Of a stretch of 64,000 nt of DNA, positions 8,659-17,034 are shown piece after piece; position 1 is the first letter of the stretch; each line of letters starts with the position of its first letter. The translations under genes and the position numbers were made by a program. The DNA comes from an uncultured Lacinutrix sp. (GTDB lineage: Bacteria; Bacteroidota; Bacteroidia; Flavobacteriales; Flavobacteriaceae). The stretch covers positions 62,001 through 126,000 of the forward strand of contig CAKZMU010000008.1 in NCBI GenBank assembly GCA_937129145.1. Direction: 5' to 3'. Below the pieces are notes generated by a model. The model was not told the origin of the DNA and did no database searches. It was given only the letters and a program-made list of their open reading frames with translations.

Positions 8659-9573
8659 TTATTTTATTTTGGTAATGACTTTTTGCCCTTTTTTGAGTTT
8701 AGGAAGTTTAAAATAATCACCAATAATGGTATTGTATTCATTAGGGTAAAAATCTTTTCGTCCATCCGAAGGATAAAATGTCATTTCTCCAAAGATAGTA
8801 TTTCCATTTATAGAGTAAAAATCAACACGAACAAATGGGAGATTGGTAGCCAAAGTTTGTGAAAGTTGCACCATCTCGTCTAGGTTTGCAGGTTTTTCAA
8901 TACTACTAGATATACTTTTGTACGATTTACTTTTACCAAAAGGCAGTAAGTTGAAATTCAAATCGAAACAGCCTTGTTTATGGTCATCTTCTCTGTCTAT
9001 ATGCACATCTATAAATTTTGCAACACCATCAAAACAATAAAATTTGTAATCGGTAAGTGCACTTTTGTTTTTTTCTTTTAAAAACTTTTCGATTACTAAT
9101 TTTGGCTTTATATTTTTATAAGCCCATTCTTGCCCTCTTCGGTAGTATTGGTTTTTGCCTAACCATTTATTTAACAGCTTTATGGACTTTTTTTTATCGA
9201 GGTTTAGTTTGTCGCTGACAATTAAGTTATGTCCATTTGTATGATTGGCTTTAATTACAAACTTATTGGGTAAGCTATTAAAATCAATATCCTCTGCATT
9301 GTTGTAAACAGCATAAAGTTCATTAAGGTATTTGTTGCCAATTTTGTCTTTCACATAATCCCTAACAGCATATTTGTCTGCCAATTGAGTTAGTATTTCT
9401 GGGCGATAAAATACTTTATACCATGCTATTTTCGCATTGAAATCTTGTGGGTTGTTTAGGTCCAGTTTTTTACCAGAAAAATATTCGTAATGTATTTTAA
9501 CATATAATTTTGGTGGTAAAAATCGCATTTTGCGAAGATGCCTTAAAAAAAAGCGTCTTATTTTTTTGAGCAT
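8659..9573 (-). CDS. TupA-like ATP-grasp protein
   Basis: 304 residues of the ATP-grasp fold named after TupA, the teichuronopeptide biosynthesis protein. Typical segments are FNAKIAWYKVFYRP (~44-57), LADKYAVRDYVKDKIG (~62-77), FVIKANHTNGHNLIV (the ATP-binding Lys strand, ~105-119), PKLVIEKFL (~155-163) and FVRVDFYSINGNTIFGEMTF near the C-terminus, holding the D/E metal ligands. Family members are often labelled glycosyltransferases but the fold predicts carboxylate-amine or -thiol ligation, so it may attach an amino acid to a glycan. It lies 72 nt downstream of the QueC-like gene. Confidence 0.85.
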   Translation of the reverse strand: MLKKIRRFFLRHLRKMRFLPPKLYVKIHYEYFSGKKLDLNNPQDFNAKIAWYKVFYRPEILTQLADKYAVRDYVKDKIGNKYLNELYAVYNNAEDIDFNSLPNKFVIKANHTNGHNLIVSDKLNLDKKKSIKLLNKWLGKNQYYRRGQEWAYKNIKPKLVIEKFLKEKNKSALTDYKFYCFDGVAKFIDVHIDREDDHKQGCFDLNFNLLPFGKSKSYKSISSSIEKPANLDEMVQLSQTLATNLPFVRVDFYSINGNTIFGEMTFYPSDGRKDFYPNEYNTIIGDYFKLPKLKKGQKVITKIK

Positions 9574-9644
9574 GTATTGATATTTATAGGTAAAGATAGC
9601 TGATTAAATTTATAGTGTTTACATATAAAGGACTTAAATTTTAA

Positions 9645-10322
9645 CTAAGCTTGTTGTTCTAATCGATAACCAAATCCATCTCTTATACATTGCTTGCAAG
9701 GGTTACAATTGCCGCAAGGTTTTTTGTTGGATTTATGGCAAAACCATGTTAACTCCATTAAATCTATGAAGTCATTTTCTTGAGCAATGGTTTTCATTTC
9801 AGGTTTTGTGATTGCAGCTAAAGGGAATCTCATATTTACAAAAAGATGTTTTCTTTTAAAGCCTACTTTTTCCGGATTTATTACCCAGCTTATTCCTAGC
9901 TTTTCATCTTTAATTTTAATGAGCTGGTTTATATGAAAAAACTTATCCAAATCTTCATTATGAAGTGACACTTCTAAATTTGCAAATTTGTACTTTCTTA
10001 TCATACAAGCCAACCAGTAATATTGTTTGCCTATTTTTTTCTTTGACTTAAGAGGTTTATGTAATAATTTTAAAAATAAGTTGGAAGGAATATCTTTTCT
10101 TTTAATCACTTTTAATGGAAGTATTTGTCCTTTTGATTTCGAAAATTTTAAAGGTATGCTATTAGATAATTGCTTTATAACTTCCAACTCCTTTTTTGAG
10201 GACGCTCTGTTATGGTCAATCACATAAATAGGTTGTATTGTGACACCAAGACGATATAATTTAATGACCCTAAATGTAGAATCCCAACCTCCAGTCCAAA
10301 GAACATTATTGACTTTCGCCAT
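9645..10322 (-). CDS. QueC-like PP-loop ATPase
   Basis: 225 residues. The N-terminus has the PP-loop (LWTGGWDST, residues 8-16), the ATP-pyrophosphatase motif of the adenine nucleotide alpha hydrolase fold. The C-terminus carries five cysteines between about 194 and 213 (C-x7-CGNC-x2-C-x2-C), resembling the zinc site of 7-cyano-7-deazaguanine synthase QueC. True QueC usually has SGGxDS and sits with queD/queE/queF, none of which is here. The gene follows dapD by 3 nt and precedes the TupA-like gene, among glycan genes. It more likely adenylates a carboxylate in a surface-glycan pathway than makes queuosine, but this is inference. Confidence 0.72.
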   Translation of the reverse strand: MAKVNNVLWTGGWDSTFRVIKLYRLGVTIQPIYVIDHNRASSKKELEVIKQLSNSIPLKFSKSKGQILPLKVIKRKDIPSNLFLKLLHKPLKSKKKIGKQYYWLACMIRKYKFANLEVSLHNEDLDKFFHINQLIKIKDEKLGISWVINPEKVGFKRKHLFVNMRFPLAAITKPEMKTIAQENDFIDLMELTWFCHKSNKKPCGNCNPCKQCIRDGFGYRLEQQA

Positions 10323-10325
10323 ATA

Positions 10326-11141
10326 TTAAACAGCTACATTATGAGTTCGTAAAGCATCGTTTAACGATGTTTTTTTATTAGTACTTTCTTTACGTTTCCC
10401 AATAATCAAGGCACAAGGTACATTGTAATCTCCAGCAGGAAAAGTTTTGGTATAACTACCTGGAATTACGACTGAACGCGCAGGAACTCGACCTTTTAGT
10501 TCCAGAGGTTCATTACCGGTAACATCAATAATTTTAGTGGAGCCAGTAAGGACTACATTGGCACCTAAGACAGCTTCAGTTTCAACATGCACGCCTTCAA
10601 CCACAATACAACGGGAACCAATAAAGGCGTTATCCTCAATAATAACTGGAGCAGCTTGTAAAGGTTCTAAAACACCACCAATACCAACTCCTCCAGACAA
10701 ATGAACATTTTTTCCAATTTGTGCACAACTACCAACGGTTGCCCAAGTATCAACCATTGTTCCTTCATCAACATAAGCACCAATATTTACGTAACTTGGC
10801 ATAAGTATAGTTCCTGATGAAATATAAGCACCATGTCTAGCCACAGCATGAGGCACTACACGAATCCCTTTCTCAGCATAACCCCTTTTTAGCGGAATTT
10901 TATCATGAAACTCTAATGGACCAGCTTCAATGGTTTCCATTTGTTGTATGGGAAAATATAATACAACTGCTTTTTTAACCCATTCGTTAACTTGCCAACC
11001 GTTTTTTGTAGGTTCAGCTACTCGTAATTTACCTAAATCCAATAAATTGATTACGTCCCTTATTGTAGTAATAGTCTTTTCTTCGCTTAAAAGTTCCCTG
11101 TTTTCCCAAGCGGCTTCAATAACCGATTTTATTTCCTGCAT
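10326..11141 (-). CDS. dapD: 2,3,4,5-tetrahydropyridine-2,6-dicarboxylate N-succinyltransferase
   Basis: 271 residues, full family length. It has an alpha-helical N-terminal domain, then a left-handed beta-helix of hexapeptide repeats (~105-215) with ARHGAYISSGTILMPSYVNI, GAYVDEGTMVDTWATVGS and GGVGIGGVLEPLQAAP, and a short C-terminal domain. It succinylates tetrahydrodipicolinate in the lysine/diaminopimelate pathway and so supplies peptidoglycan. It is expressed from a TATATTTG box 20 nt upstream; the QueC-like gene follows at once. Confidence 0.96.
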   Translation of the reverse strand: MQEIKSVIEAAWENRELLSEEKTITTIRDVINLLDLGKLRVAEPTKNGWQVNEWVKKAVVLYFPIQQMETIEAGPLEFHDKIPLKRGYAEKGIRVVPHAVARHGAYISSGTILMPSYVNIGAYVDEGTMVDTWATVGSCAQIGKNVHLSGGVGIGGVLEPLQAAPVIIEDNAFIGSRCIVVEGVHVETEAVLGANVVLTGSTKIIDVTGNEPLELKGRVPARSVVIPGSYTKTFPAGDYNVPCALIIGKRKESTNKKTSLNDALRTHNVAV

Positions 11142-11160
11142 AATGTTAAAAATTTCACTG

Positions 11161-11168
11161 CAAATATA
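11161..11168 (-). promoter_or_regulatory. -7 promoter box for dapD
   Basis: Minus strand TATATTTG, an exact TAnnTTTG box, 20 nt before the dapD ATG at 11141. Confidence 0.6.
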
Positions 11169-11357
11169 AAGGTATATATCCTATTTAAGTGTGTTTATAA
11201 TCATATTGAACATAAATATGTGACTTTGTTAAATAATCTGTGTCTTATAAATAGTATTGCAAATAGCATTAACCTTAGGCTAATTAATTGCACACGTTTT
11301 TTGATTGATGCTTCTAAATTTTTTGTCAATTGCAAATTTAGAAAGCCCTAAATGTTT

Positions 11358-11387
11358 AAAACTCTCCAATTTTCTTGGAGAGTTTTT
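11358..11387 (+). terminator. Perfect 12-bp hairpin with U-tract just upstream of the ruvX promoter
   Basis: The arms 11358-11369 and 11375-11386 are exact reverse complements (AAAACTCTCCAA / TTGGAGAGTTTT) around a 5-nt loop, and a T-run follows. This is a textbook intrinsic terminator. It lies in a divergent spacer (dapD leftward, ruvX rightward) where no annotated plus-strand gene would end, and just upstream of the ruvX -7 box at 11391. It may insulate ruvX or end a short RNA from the spacer. Confidence 0.7.
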
Positions 11388-11390
11388 ATT

Positions 11391-11398
11391 TATCTTTG
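11391..11398 (+). promoter_or_regulatory. -7 promoter box for ruvX
   Basis: TATCTTTG, an exact TAnnTTTG box, 15 nt before the ATG at 11414. It supports that ATG over the in-frame TTG at 11375, which lies upstream of the box, inside the hairpin. Confidence 0.6.
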
Positions 11399-11413
11399 TC
11401 GCAGATATTTTTT

Positions 11414-11824
11414 ATGGGAAGAATTTTAGCACTAGATTTTGGACAAAAGCGAACAGGAATCGCCATTACCGATGAATTACAAATAATAGCATCTGGTTTA
11501 ACAACTGTTGATACTAAAGAACTCTTGTTTTTTTTAAAAGACTATACTTCTAATGAAAAGGTAGAATTATTTTTAGTGGGCGAACCAAAGCAAATGGATT
11601 ATACAGCTTCTGAAAGTGAAGCTATCATTAAACCATTTCTAGAAAAGTTGGAAAATACATTTCCAAATATTCCTGTAGAAAGAGTCGATGAGCGTTTTAC
11701 CTCAAAAATGGCGTTTCAAACCATGATAGATAGCGGACTTAAAAAAGGGCAAAGAAAAAACAAGGCCTTGGTTGATGAAATAAGTGCGACCATAATTCTG
11801 CAAAGCTATTTGTATTCAAAATAA
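11414..11824 (+). CDS. ruvX: Holliday junction resolvase-like protein YqgF/RuvX
   Basis: 136 residues from the ATG at 11414. It starts MGRILALDFGQKRTGIAI, the RNase H-fold strand with the first catalytic Asp. LVGEPKQMD and VERVDERFTS supply the later acidic residues, and the C-terminus has LVDEISATIILQSYL. YqgF proteins act in pre-16S rRNA maturation and were proposed as resolvases. An in-frame TTG at 11375 would add 13 residues, but that stretch is encoded by the hairpin and the promoter box, so the ATG is preferred. def follows after 78 nt with its own promoter. Confidence 0.93.
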   Translation: MGRILALDFGQKRTGIAITDELQIIASGLTTVDTKELLFFLKDYTSNEKVELFLVGEPKQMDYTASESEAIIKPFLEKLENTFPNIPVERVDERFTSKMAFQTMIDSGLKKGQRKNKALVDEISATIILQSYLYSK

Positions 11825-11872
11825 AGGATAAAAGTTTTTAATTAGATACAATTAATAAATTGTTAAGTATTG

Positions 11873-11880
11873 TATTTTTG
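11873..11880 (+). promoter_or_regulatory. -7 promoter box for def
   Basis: TATTTTTG, an exact TAnnTTTG box, 22 nt before the def ATG at 11903. Confidence 0.55.
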
Positions 11881-11902
11881 CAAAACCTTATAAAAATAGA
11901 AC

Positions 11903-12493
11903 ATGATTTTACCAATTATAGCCTATGGCGACCCCGTACTAAGAAAAAAAGCGAAAGCAATTTCGGCAGATTATCCAAATTTGGATGCGCTTATCACAAA
12001 CATGTATGAGACCATGTATAATGCTTTGGGTGTTGGTTTAGCAGCTCCACAAATAGGGTTGCCAATCCGTATTTTTTTAGTGGACGCCTCTCCTTTTGCT
12101 GAAGATGAAGAGCTTAGTGAGGAAGAACGCGAACAGTTAAAAGATTTTAAGCAGACATTTATTAATGCTAAAATTTTAGAAGAAACAGGTGATGAATGGG
12201 CGTTTAACGAAGGTTGTTTAAGTATTCCAAATATTAGGGAAGATGTGTTTAGAAAGCCTAAAGTAAAAATTGAATTTCAAGATGAAAATTTTGAAACGCA
12301 TGTTAGGGAGTTTGATGGTCTATTGGCAAGAGTGATTCAGCATGAATATGACCATATTGAAGGTGTTTTATTTACAGACAAAATTTCTTCATTAAAAAAA
12401 CGATTAATAAAAGGGAAGCTGTCTAACATATCTAAAGGAAAAATAAGCATCGACTATAAAATGCGTTTTCCAGACATGAAAAAAAAGCGATAA
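11903..12493 (+). CDS. def: Peptide deformylase
   Basis: 196 residues. The three signature motifs are present: GVGLAAPQIG (43-52), EGCLSIP (~107-113, metal-binding Cys) and QHEYDHIEGVLF (~147-158, two metal-binding His and catalytic Glu). It removes the formyl group from nascent N-terminal fMet. An acidic insertion (EDEELSEEEREQL, ~72-85) between motifs 1 and 2 is typical of Bacteroidota deformylases. It follows ruvX and precedes the DUF5606 gene on the same strand. Confidence 0.96.
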   Translation: MILPIIAYGDPVLRKKAKAISADYPNLDALITNMYETMYNALGVGLAAPQIGLPIRIFLVDASPFAEDEELSEEEREQLKDFKQTFINAKILEETGDEWAFNEGCLSIPNIREDVFRKPKVKIEFQDENFETHVREFDGLLARVIQHEYDHIEGVLFTDKISSLKKRLIKGKLSNISKGKISIDYKMRFPDMKKKR

Positions 12494-12550
12494 TATTTTG
12501 ATAGATATTATAAACAAATGATATTTGTCGCCTTAAAAAAATAGCAAACT

Positions 12551-12967
12551 ATGAGCTTAGAAAAAATCTTATCAATAGCACAAAAACCTGGGTTGTATAA
12601 ACTGGTGACTCAAACTAGAGGAGGTTTTATAGCAGAATCTTTAATAGACGGAAAAAGAATATCTGCAAACCTTAGAAGCAATGTAAGTTTATTAAGTGAA
12701 ATAGCTGTTTATACTTTAACTGAAGAAGTGCCTTTAAGAGAGGTATTTAAAAAGATAAAGAATAAAGAAAATGGTGGACAAACAAGTGTAGGTCATAAGG
12801 ATAGTAAAGATGCTTTAGAAGAATATTTCTTTGAAGTCTTGCCAGAATATGACGAAGATAGAGTATATGTAAGTGATATTAAAAAAATCATTAAGTGGTA
12901 TAACTTACTTCAAAAAAATGATTTACTCGAAGATTTAGAGGAAACTACAAACGATGAAGAGGAATAA
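12551..12967 (+). CDS. DUF5606 family protein
   Basis: 138 residues, a small acidic protein conserved next to def in Bacteroidota. It starts MSLEKILSIAQKPGLYKLV and contains GGFIAESLIDGKRI, SNVSLLSEIAVYT and a C-terminal part with DRVYVSDIKKIIKWYNLL, then a short acidic tail. The first ~50 residues look like a small beta-barrel. No catalytic motif is apparent and function is unknown. A degenerate -7 box (GATATTTG, 12520-12527) lies 23 nt upstream. A strong terminator follows directly. Confidence 0.85.
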   Translation: MSLEKILSIAQKPGLYKLVTQTRGGFIAESLIDGKRISANLRSNVSLLSEIAVYTLTEEVPLREVFKKIKNKENGGQTSVGHKDSKDALEEYFFEVLPEYDEDRVYVSDIKKIIKWYNLLQKNDLLEDLEETTNDEEE

Positions 12968-12996
12968 AAAAAGGGAAATAAAAATTTCCCTTTTTT
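12967..12996 (+). terminator. Intrinsic terminator after the DUF5606 gene
   Basis: Arms 12967-12979 and 12984-12996 (AAAAAAGGGAAAT / ATTTCCCTTTTTT) pair perfectly around a 4-nt loop, with A-tract and T-tract. It starts at the stop codon of the DUF5606 gene and ends the ruvX-def-DUF5606 run. The ~230 bases from here to the MATE gene hold no gene I can support, only a promoter box at 13205. Confidence 0.85.
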
Positions 12997-13204
12997 GTTG
13001 AAACTTTAACGTAAGTATTAAAAATCCCTCTAAAATATATAGCTAAAAGTTTCTCAAACTATTAAGTACTTTCATACAAATAGTTAATAGCAGGGTAAAT
13101 TTAAAAGAATTTACTTACTAATCATTAAAATTGCATAATTTTTTTATTAACAATTTTTCTAATTAATACTTTTAACCTCAGTTAGATAATCCAAATTCAA
13201 AAGT

Positions 13205-13212
13205 TACCTTTG
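13205..13212 (+). promoter_or_regulatory. -7 promoter box for the MATE gene
   Basis: TACCTTTG, an exact TAnnTTTG box, 18 nt before the GTG start at 13231, which supports that GTG as the start. Confidence 0.55.
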
Positions 13213-13230
13213 TGCTTCAAAAATAAGTAA

Positions 13231-14613
13231 GTGCTATCAATTTATACCAAAGAATTTAAATACAATTTAAAGCTGGCAACGCCTGTTATGCTTGGTATGC
13301 TTGGGCATACATTTGTAAGTTTGGTTGATAATATTATGGTTGGTCAATTGGGTTCTGCCGAACTTGCGGCTGTATCACTAGGTAATAGTTTTATTTTTAT
13401 AGCCATGTCTTTAGGAATTGGTTTTTCTACAGCCATTACACCTTTAATCGCTGAAGCAGATTCTGAAAAAAACTTCAAAAAAGGAAAGTCGTCGTTTAAA
13501 CATGGATTGTTTTTATGTACCATGTTAAGTTTAGCACTTTTCTTATTAATTCTATTGGCTAAACCATTAATGTATTTAATGAGGCAACCTGAAGAAGTCG
13601 TTGTATTGGCAATGCCTTATTTAGATTTGGTGGCTTTTTCACTAATTCCTTTAATTATTTTTCAAGGATTTAAGCAGTTTAGTGATGGTTTGTCATTGAC
13701 TAAATATCCAATGTATGCAACCATTTTAGCCAATATCGTAAATGTTGCTTTAAACTATGTATTGATTTTTGGGAAACTAGGGTTTCCGCAAATGGGAATA
13801 GTAGGTGCTGCAGTTGGTACATTGGTTTCAAGAGTTATTATGCTTTTTTTCTTATGGTTTTTACTTAGAAATAAAGAAAAATCAAAAGACTATGTGACTA
13901 ATATTAAATTATTTGTACTAAATAATAGTATGATAAAAAAAATCCTGAATCTAGGATTTCCAAGTGCTATGCAAATGTTTTTTGAGGTAGCCATTTTTAC
14001 AGCTGCCATTTGGTTAAGTGGGTTGTTGGGTAAAAACCCTCAAGCAGCCAATCAAATTGCTCTTAACTTATCATCTATGACTTTTATGGTAGCCATGGGA
14101 TTAAGCGTTGCTGCTATGGTAAGGGTTGGAAACCAAAAAGGATTAAGAGATTTTAAAGAACTTAGAAGAATTGCCTTCTCCATATTTTTATTAGGTCTGG
14201 GACTAGCGTTTATTTTTGCTATCCTGTTTTTAGTGTTCCATAAAATGTTGCCAACAATATATGTGGATTTAGATGATGCTTCTAACTTTATTGATAATAC
14301 CGAAGTTGTTTCCATAGCTGCAACATTACTTATTGCCTCAGCTATTTTTCAATTGAGCGATAGTGCACAAGTCATATTTTTGGGTGCCTTACGAGGGTTA
14401 CAAGATGTTAAAATACCAACACTTATTACATTTATTGCTTATTGGATTATAGGGTTTCCAATTAGTTACTTTCTTGGAAAAGAAGATGCTTACGGAAGTT
14501 TTGGGATTTGGTTAGGTCTTTTGGTTGGACTAACATCTGCTGCAATTTTATTGTATATGAGGTTTAATTATCTAACAAAACGTTTAATTTCGCAAGAAGA
14601 AAACAATATGTAA
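13231..14613 (+). CDS. MATE family efflux transporter
   Basis: 460 residues with about 12 membrane helices in two homologous halves. It begins near KLATPVMLGMLGHTFVSLVDNIMVGQLGSAELAA, the MATE-family first-helix signature; the second half repeats the pattern from IKKILNLGFPSAMQMFFEVAIF (~232). It exports drugs or metabolites by Na+ or H+ antiport across the inner membrane. The start is a GTG placed 18 nt after a promoter box. The gene for a small acidic protein starts 1 nt after the stop, so the two are co-transcribed. Confidence 0.93.
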   Translation: MLSIYTKEFKYNLKLATPVMLGMLGHTFVSLVDNIMVGQLGSAELAAVSLGNSFIFIAMSLGIGFSTAITPLIAEADSEKNFKKGKSSFKHGLFLCTMLSLALFLLILLAKPLMYLMRQPEEVVVLAMPYLDLVAFSLIPLIIFQGFKQFSDGLSLTKYPMYATILANIVNVALNYVLIFGKLGFPQMGIVGAAVGTLVSRVIMLFFLWFLLRNKEKSKDYVTNIKLFVLNNSMIKKILNLGFPSAMQMFFEVAIFTAAIWLSGLLGKNPQAANQIALNLSSMTFMVAMGLSVAAMVRVGNQKGLRDFKELRRIAFSIFLLGLGLAFIFAILFLVFHKMLPTIYVDLDDASNFIDNTEVVSIAATLLIASAIFQLSDSAQVIFLGALRGLQDVKIPTLITFIAYWIIGFPISYFLGKEDAYGSFGIWLGLLVGLTSAAILLYMRFNYLTKRLISQEENNM

Positions 14614-14614
14614 T

Positions 14615-14842
14615 ATGGAACTTCCTAAATTTATTCTTGGAGATAATACCGATTTACCAAACGCTATTTTTGTAATTCATACAGAATTTCCTCGATTTAT
14701 AATAAATCTTGAAAATGATGAAGTAGAGTGGTTAGAGGATTTTGACCAACACGACGAAAAGGAATTACTCTCTGAAACAGAAAATTTAATAGAAGAAGCT
14801 TCTCAATTTTACGATAGAGAGGTAAGCAGATACGATGAGTAA
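14615..14842 (+). CDS. Small acidic conserved hypothetical protein
   Basis: 75 residues, strongly acidic (about a third Asp/Glu), with no signal peptide or membrane span. The first part (MELPKFILGDNTDLPNAIFVIHTEFPRFIINL) looks beta-rich and the C-terminal part (ELLSETENLIEEASQFYDRE) helical. I do not recognise a named family, though similar short proteins are frequent in Flavobacteriaceae. It starts 1 nt after the MATE stop and ends 4 nt before the PAP2 gene, so it is translated within that operon, which argues that it is real. Confidence 0.75.
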   Translation: MELPKFILGDNTDLPNAIFVIHTEFPRFIINLENDEVEWLEDFDQHDEKELLSETENLIEEASQFYDREVSRYDE

Positions 14843-14846
14843 ATAG

Positions 14847-15413
14847 ATGATTGAGCAGTTATTACAATACGACACTGAGCTTTTTATTTTCCTTAATAAC
14901 TTAGGAAACACCACTTGGGATGGACTCTGGCTAATCATTACCAATAAGCTAACATTTATCCCTTTGTATGCTGTTTTGCTGTATTTAATTTACAAGCACT
15001 TAGGTTGGAAAACTTTACTTTTATTGGTGTTTGTCATTGCTGCCATGATTACGTTTACCGACCAAGTAACCAATTTATTTAAAGACGGTTTTCAACGCCC
15101 AAGACCTTGTAGAGAAACTGACCTTGAAGGATTAATTAGATATGTAGCACCAAGGTGTGGAAAGTATGGTTTCTTTTCTGGGCACTCATCAAACTCTATG
15201 GTAGTAGCTGTTTTTACTGGCTTATTATTGCGACCGTATTATAAAAATTTGATTTTTATACTTCTATTTTGGAGCGCTATTGTTGCTTATAGCAGAATTT
15301 ATGTTGGTGTACATTATCCACTAGATATTGTTTGCGGACTTGCTTTTGGAGCGCTTTCAGGATTTATGTTTTATAAATTACAAACGTATCTTAGAAAGCG
15401 ATTTATTTCTTAG
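14847..15413 (+). CDS. PAP2-family membrane phosphatase
   Basis: 188 residues with about five or six membrane helices. The three PAP2 signature motifs are present: KDGFQRPRP (~76-84), SGHSS (~111-115, catalytic His) and SRIYVGVHYPLD (~150-161, nucleophile His and Asp). It dephosphorylates a lipid phosphate at the periplasmic face; undecaprenyl pyrophosphate or lipid A phosphate are the likely substrates. The end overlaps the convergent GT39 gene by 11 nt. Closeness to two GT39/GT2 modules makes lipid A or undecaprenyl-phosphate recycling plausible. Confidence 0.9.
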   Translation: MIEQLLQYDTELFIFLNNLGNTTWDGLWLIITNKLTFIPLYAVLLYLIYKHLGWKTLLLLVFVIAAMITFTDQVTNLFKDGFQRPRPCRETDLEGLIRYVAPRCGKYGFFSGHSSNSMVVAVFTGLLLRPYYKNLIFILLFWSAIVAYSRIYVGVHYPLDIVCGLAFGALSGFMFYKLQTYLRKRFIS

Positions 15414-17034
15414 TAAAAATGTAGAGATTACTTATCAATCTTTTTTTGTGGCCTCTTTCGCCTTCAGCTTTTTTATTGAGGTCAAAAACTTCTTTTTTAT
15501 CAATATTGTAAGACGTTTTTAGCTTTTCTAGCTGAGTATCTTCCAACTCTTTTGATAGAATAGCGAACTTTGATTCTGATGGGAAATTGTAAGTCGAATC
15601 AGAATGAATTAATGGAATTTTAGCACCATACTGCCAAATCATTTCTGGCGCAACTCCATTCAAAGAATAAATTGAAAGATTTTCTTTTTCTAATTGCGAC
15701 TTTAAACTCGATATAGGATTATAATCTGCTTGCCCTTGAATATTAGAAAGCGGTAATACAGAAATCAAAGCAGCGACCATAAAGGCAATACTTAAATAGA
15801 ACACTTGCTTCATTCGTTTTCTTTTCAGGTTTATAATTATAAGTATTCCAATAGTAAATAGAAGTACAGAAGCCAACAAAAACCACCATAAAATAATTCC
15901 AGTTAAAAAAGGTCCAATTGCAAATCCAGCAATCGGAAATAGGATACCAATACTTGCAATTAATCCAAAATTAAAATACACTGGAATTGTTTCTTTTTTG
16001 TCTTTCAAATCTTTAAATTTTCTTATTAAATATTCAATGTAAAACCCAGTATTTATTGCCATTGGAATTAAAACTGGCATTAAATACCTTGATTTTTTTT
16101 CAGGAATAATTGATAAAAGAATCACCGCAAAAATCGTCCAATAAAAACTAAACCTATAAGCTTTTAAATTACTAACACGTGATTTCATATATGGATACAA
16201 CAATGCGATAAATGCAGGAATCGTCCATAACCCACTTTGTGTAAAGAAACTCCAATAATAGTAAAACGGACGCACATTATAGCTTCCCCAATTGCCTGTT
16301 TCTTTTGAGGTAATTTCTGCAAATGTTATAGGGTCTTCTAATCTAACATATAAATACCACCAGCCACCAATAAGTAATGCTATGATGATAAACGAAAACA
16401 TTGAAAATGCCTTCGCTTTTAAATTCTTGAATTTATAACTAAACCCATAAGCTAATAGAAATGGCAATAATAATGCATACAATGAAATTGGACCCTTACT
16501 TAAAATAGATAAGCCAAAAAATACACCAGCAATAAATGTATGTTTCCAATAATTTGTGTTTTTTTCAAATAGCTGAAACAAATGCAAAATAGCAACAAGC
16601 ATAAATCCGTGAGTAAAAATATCCCAAGGTGCCTCAATAACTATTCCAATGACATAAAAAGACGTAATGGTTATAAACCCATTAATTAATGCATGTGCTT
16701 TGTTGTTTAATAATTTTAAACTCAATACATACGAAGCAATTCCTGTAACGGCTACCATTAATATTCCAGGAAGCCTTAAAGCAAATATGTTTTTAATACC
16801 AAAAAACAATCCTGAAATAGCAGCCAACCAACTTGGTAACGGTGGTTTTTGGTAACGTGGTTCACCATTCATGGTGGTTAATAGCCAATTACCATCATTA
16901 ATCATTTCGCGTGCTGTAATAAAATTACGAGCCTCCATAATGGTTACATCTAATACATCAATGTTGATGCAAAGCATTAACATAACGACTATGATTATTG
17001 AAATAATAGGATGTTTCTCTATCTTACTCAGCAT
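15403..17034 (-). CDS. GT39 glycosyltransferase (ArnT/PMT-like), membrane
   Basis: 543 residues, a GT-C enzyme with about 12 helices. The first periplasmic loop has the ArnT-type acidic motif MEARNFITAREM (~33-44) and RYQKPPLPSW (~59-68). Members take a sugar from undecaprenyl phosphate and put it on lipid A, protein or glycan at the periplasmic face. The C-terminal ~100 residues are soluble. The start overlaps the LAB_N gene by 11 nt, so GT2, LAB_N protein and GT39 form one operon. Convergent overlap with PAP2 is 11 nt. Confidence 0.9.
   Translation of the reverse strand: MLSKIEKHPIISIIIVVMLMLCINIDVLDVTIMEARNFITAREMINDGNWLLTTMNGEPRYQKPPLPSWLAAISGLFFGIKNIFALRLPGILMVAVTGIASYVLSLKLLNNKAHALINGFITITSFYVIGIVIEAPWDIFTHGFMLVAILHLFQLFEKNTNYWKHTFIAGVFFGLSILSKGPISLYALLLPFLLAYGFSYKFKNLKAKAFSMFSFIIIALLIGGWWYLYVRLEDPITFAEITSKETGNWGSYNVRPFYYYWSFFTQSGLWTIPAFIALLYPYMKSRVSNLKAYRFSFYWTIFAVILLSIIPEKKSRYLMPVLIPMAINTGFYIEYLIRKFKDLKDKKETIPVYFNFGLIASIGILFPIAGFAIGPFLTGIILWWFLLASVLLFTIGILIIINLKRKRMKQVFYLSIAFMVAALISVLPLSNIQGQADYNPISSLKSQLEKENLSIYSLNGVAPEMIWQYGAKIPLIHSDSTYNFPSESKFAILSKELEDTQLEKLKTSYNIDKKEVFDLNKKAEGERGHKKRLISNLYIFTKK

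Noticed and set aside
9645-10322. QueC-like protein as part of a deazaguanine DNA-modification (dpd-type) system
   Set aside because: No other queuosine or dpd genes, nuclease or helicase partners are seen; the surroundings are glycan genes.
11375-11413. TTG at 11375 as the ruvX start
   Set aside because: It lies in the terminator hairpin and upstream of the -7 box; the ATG at 11414 gives the family's normal N-terminus.
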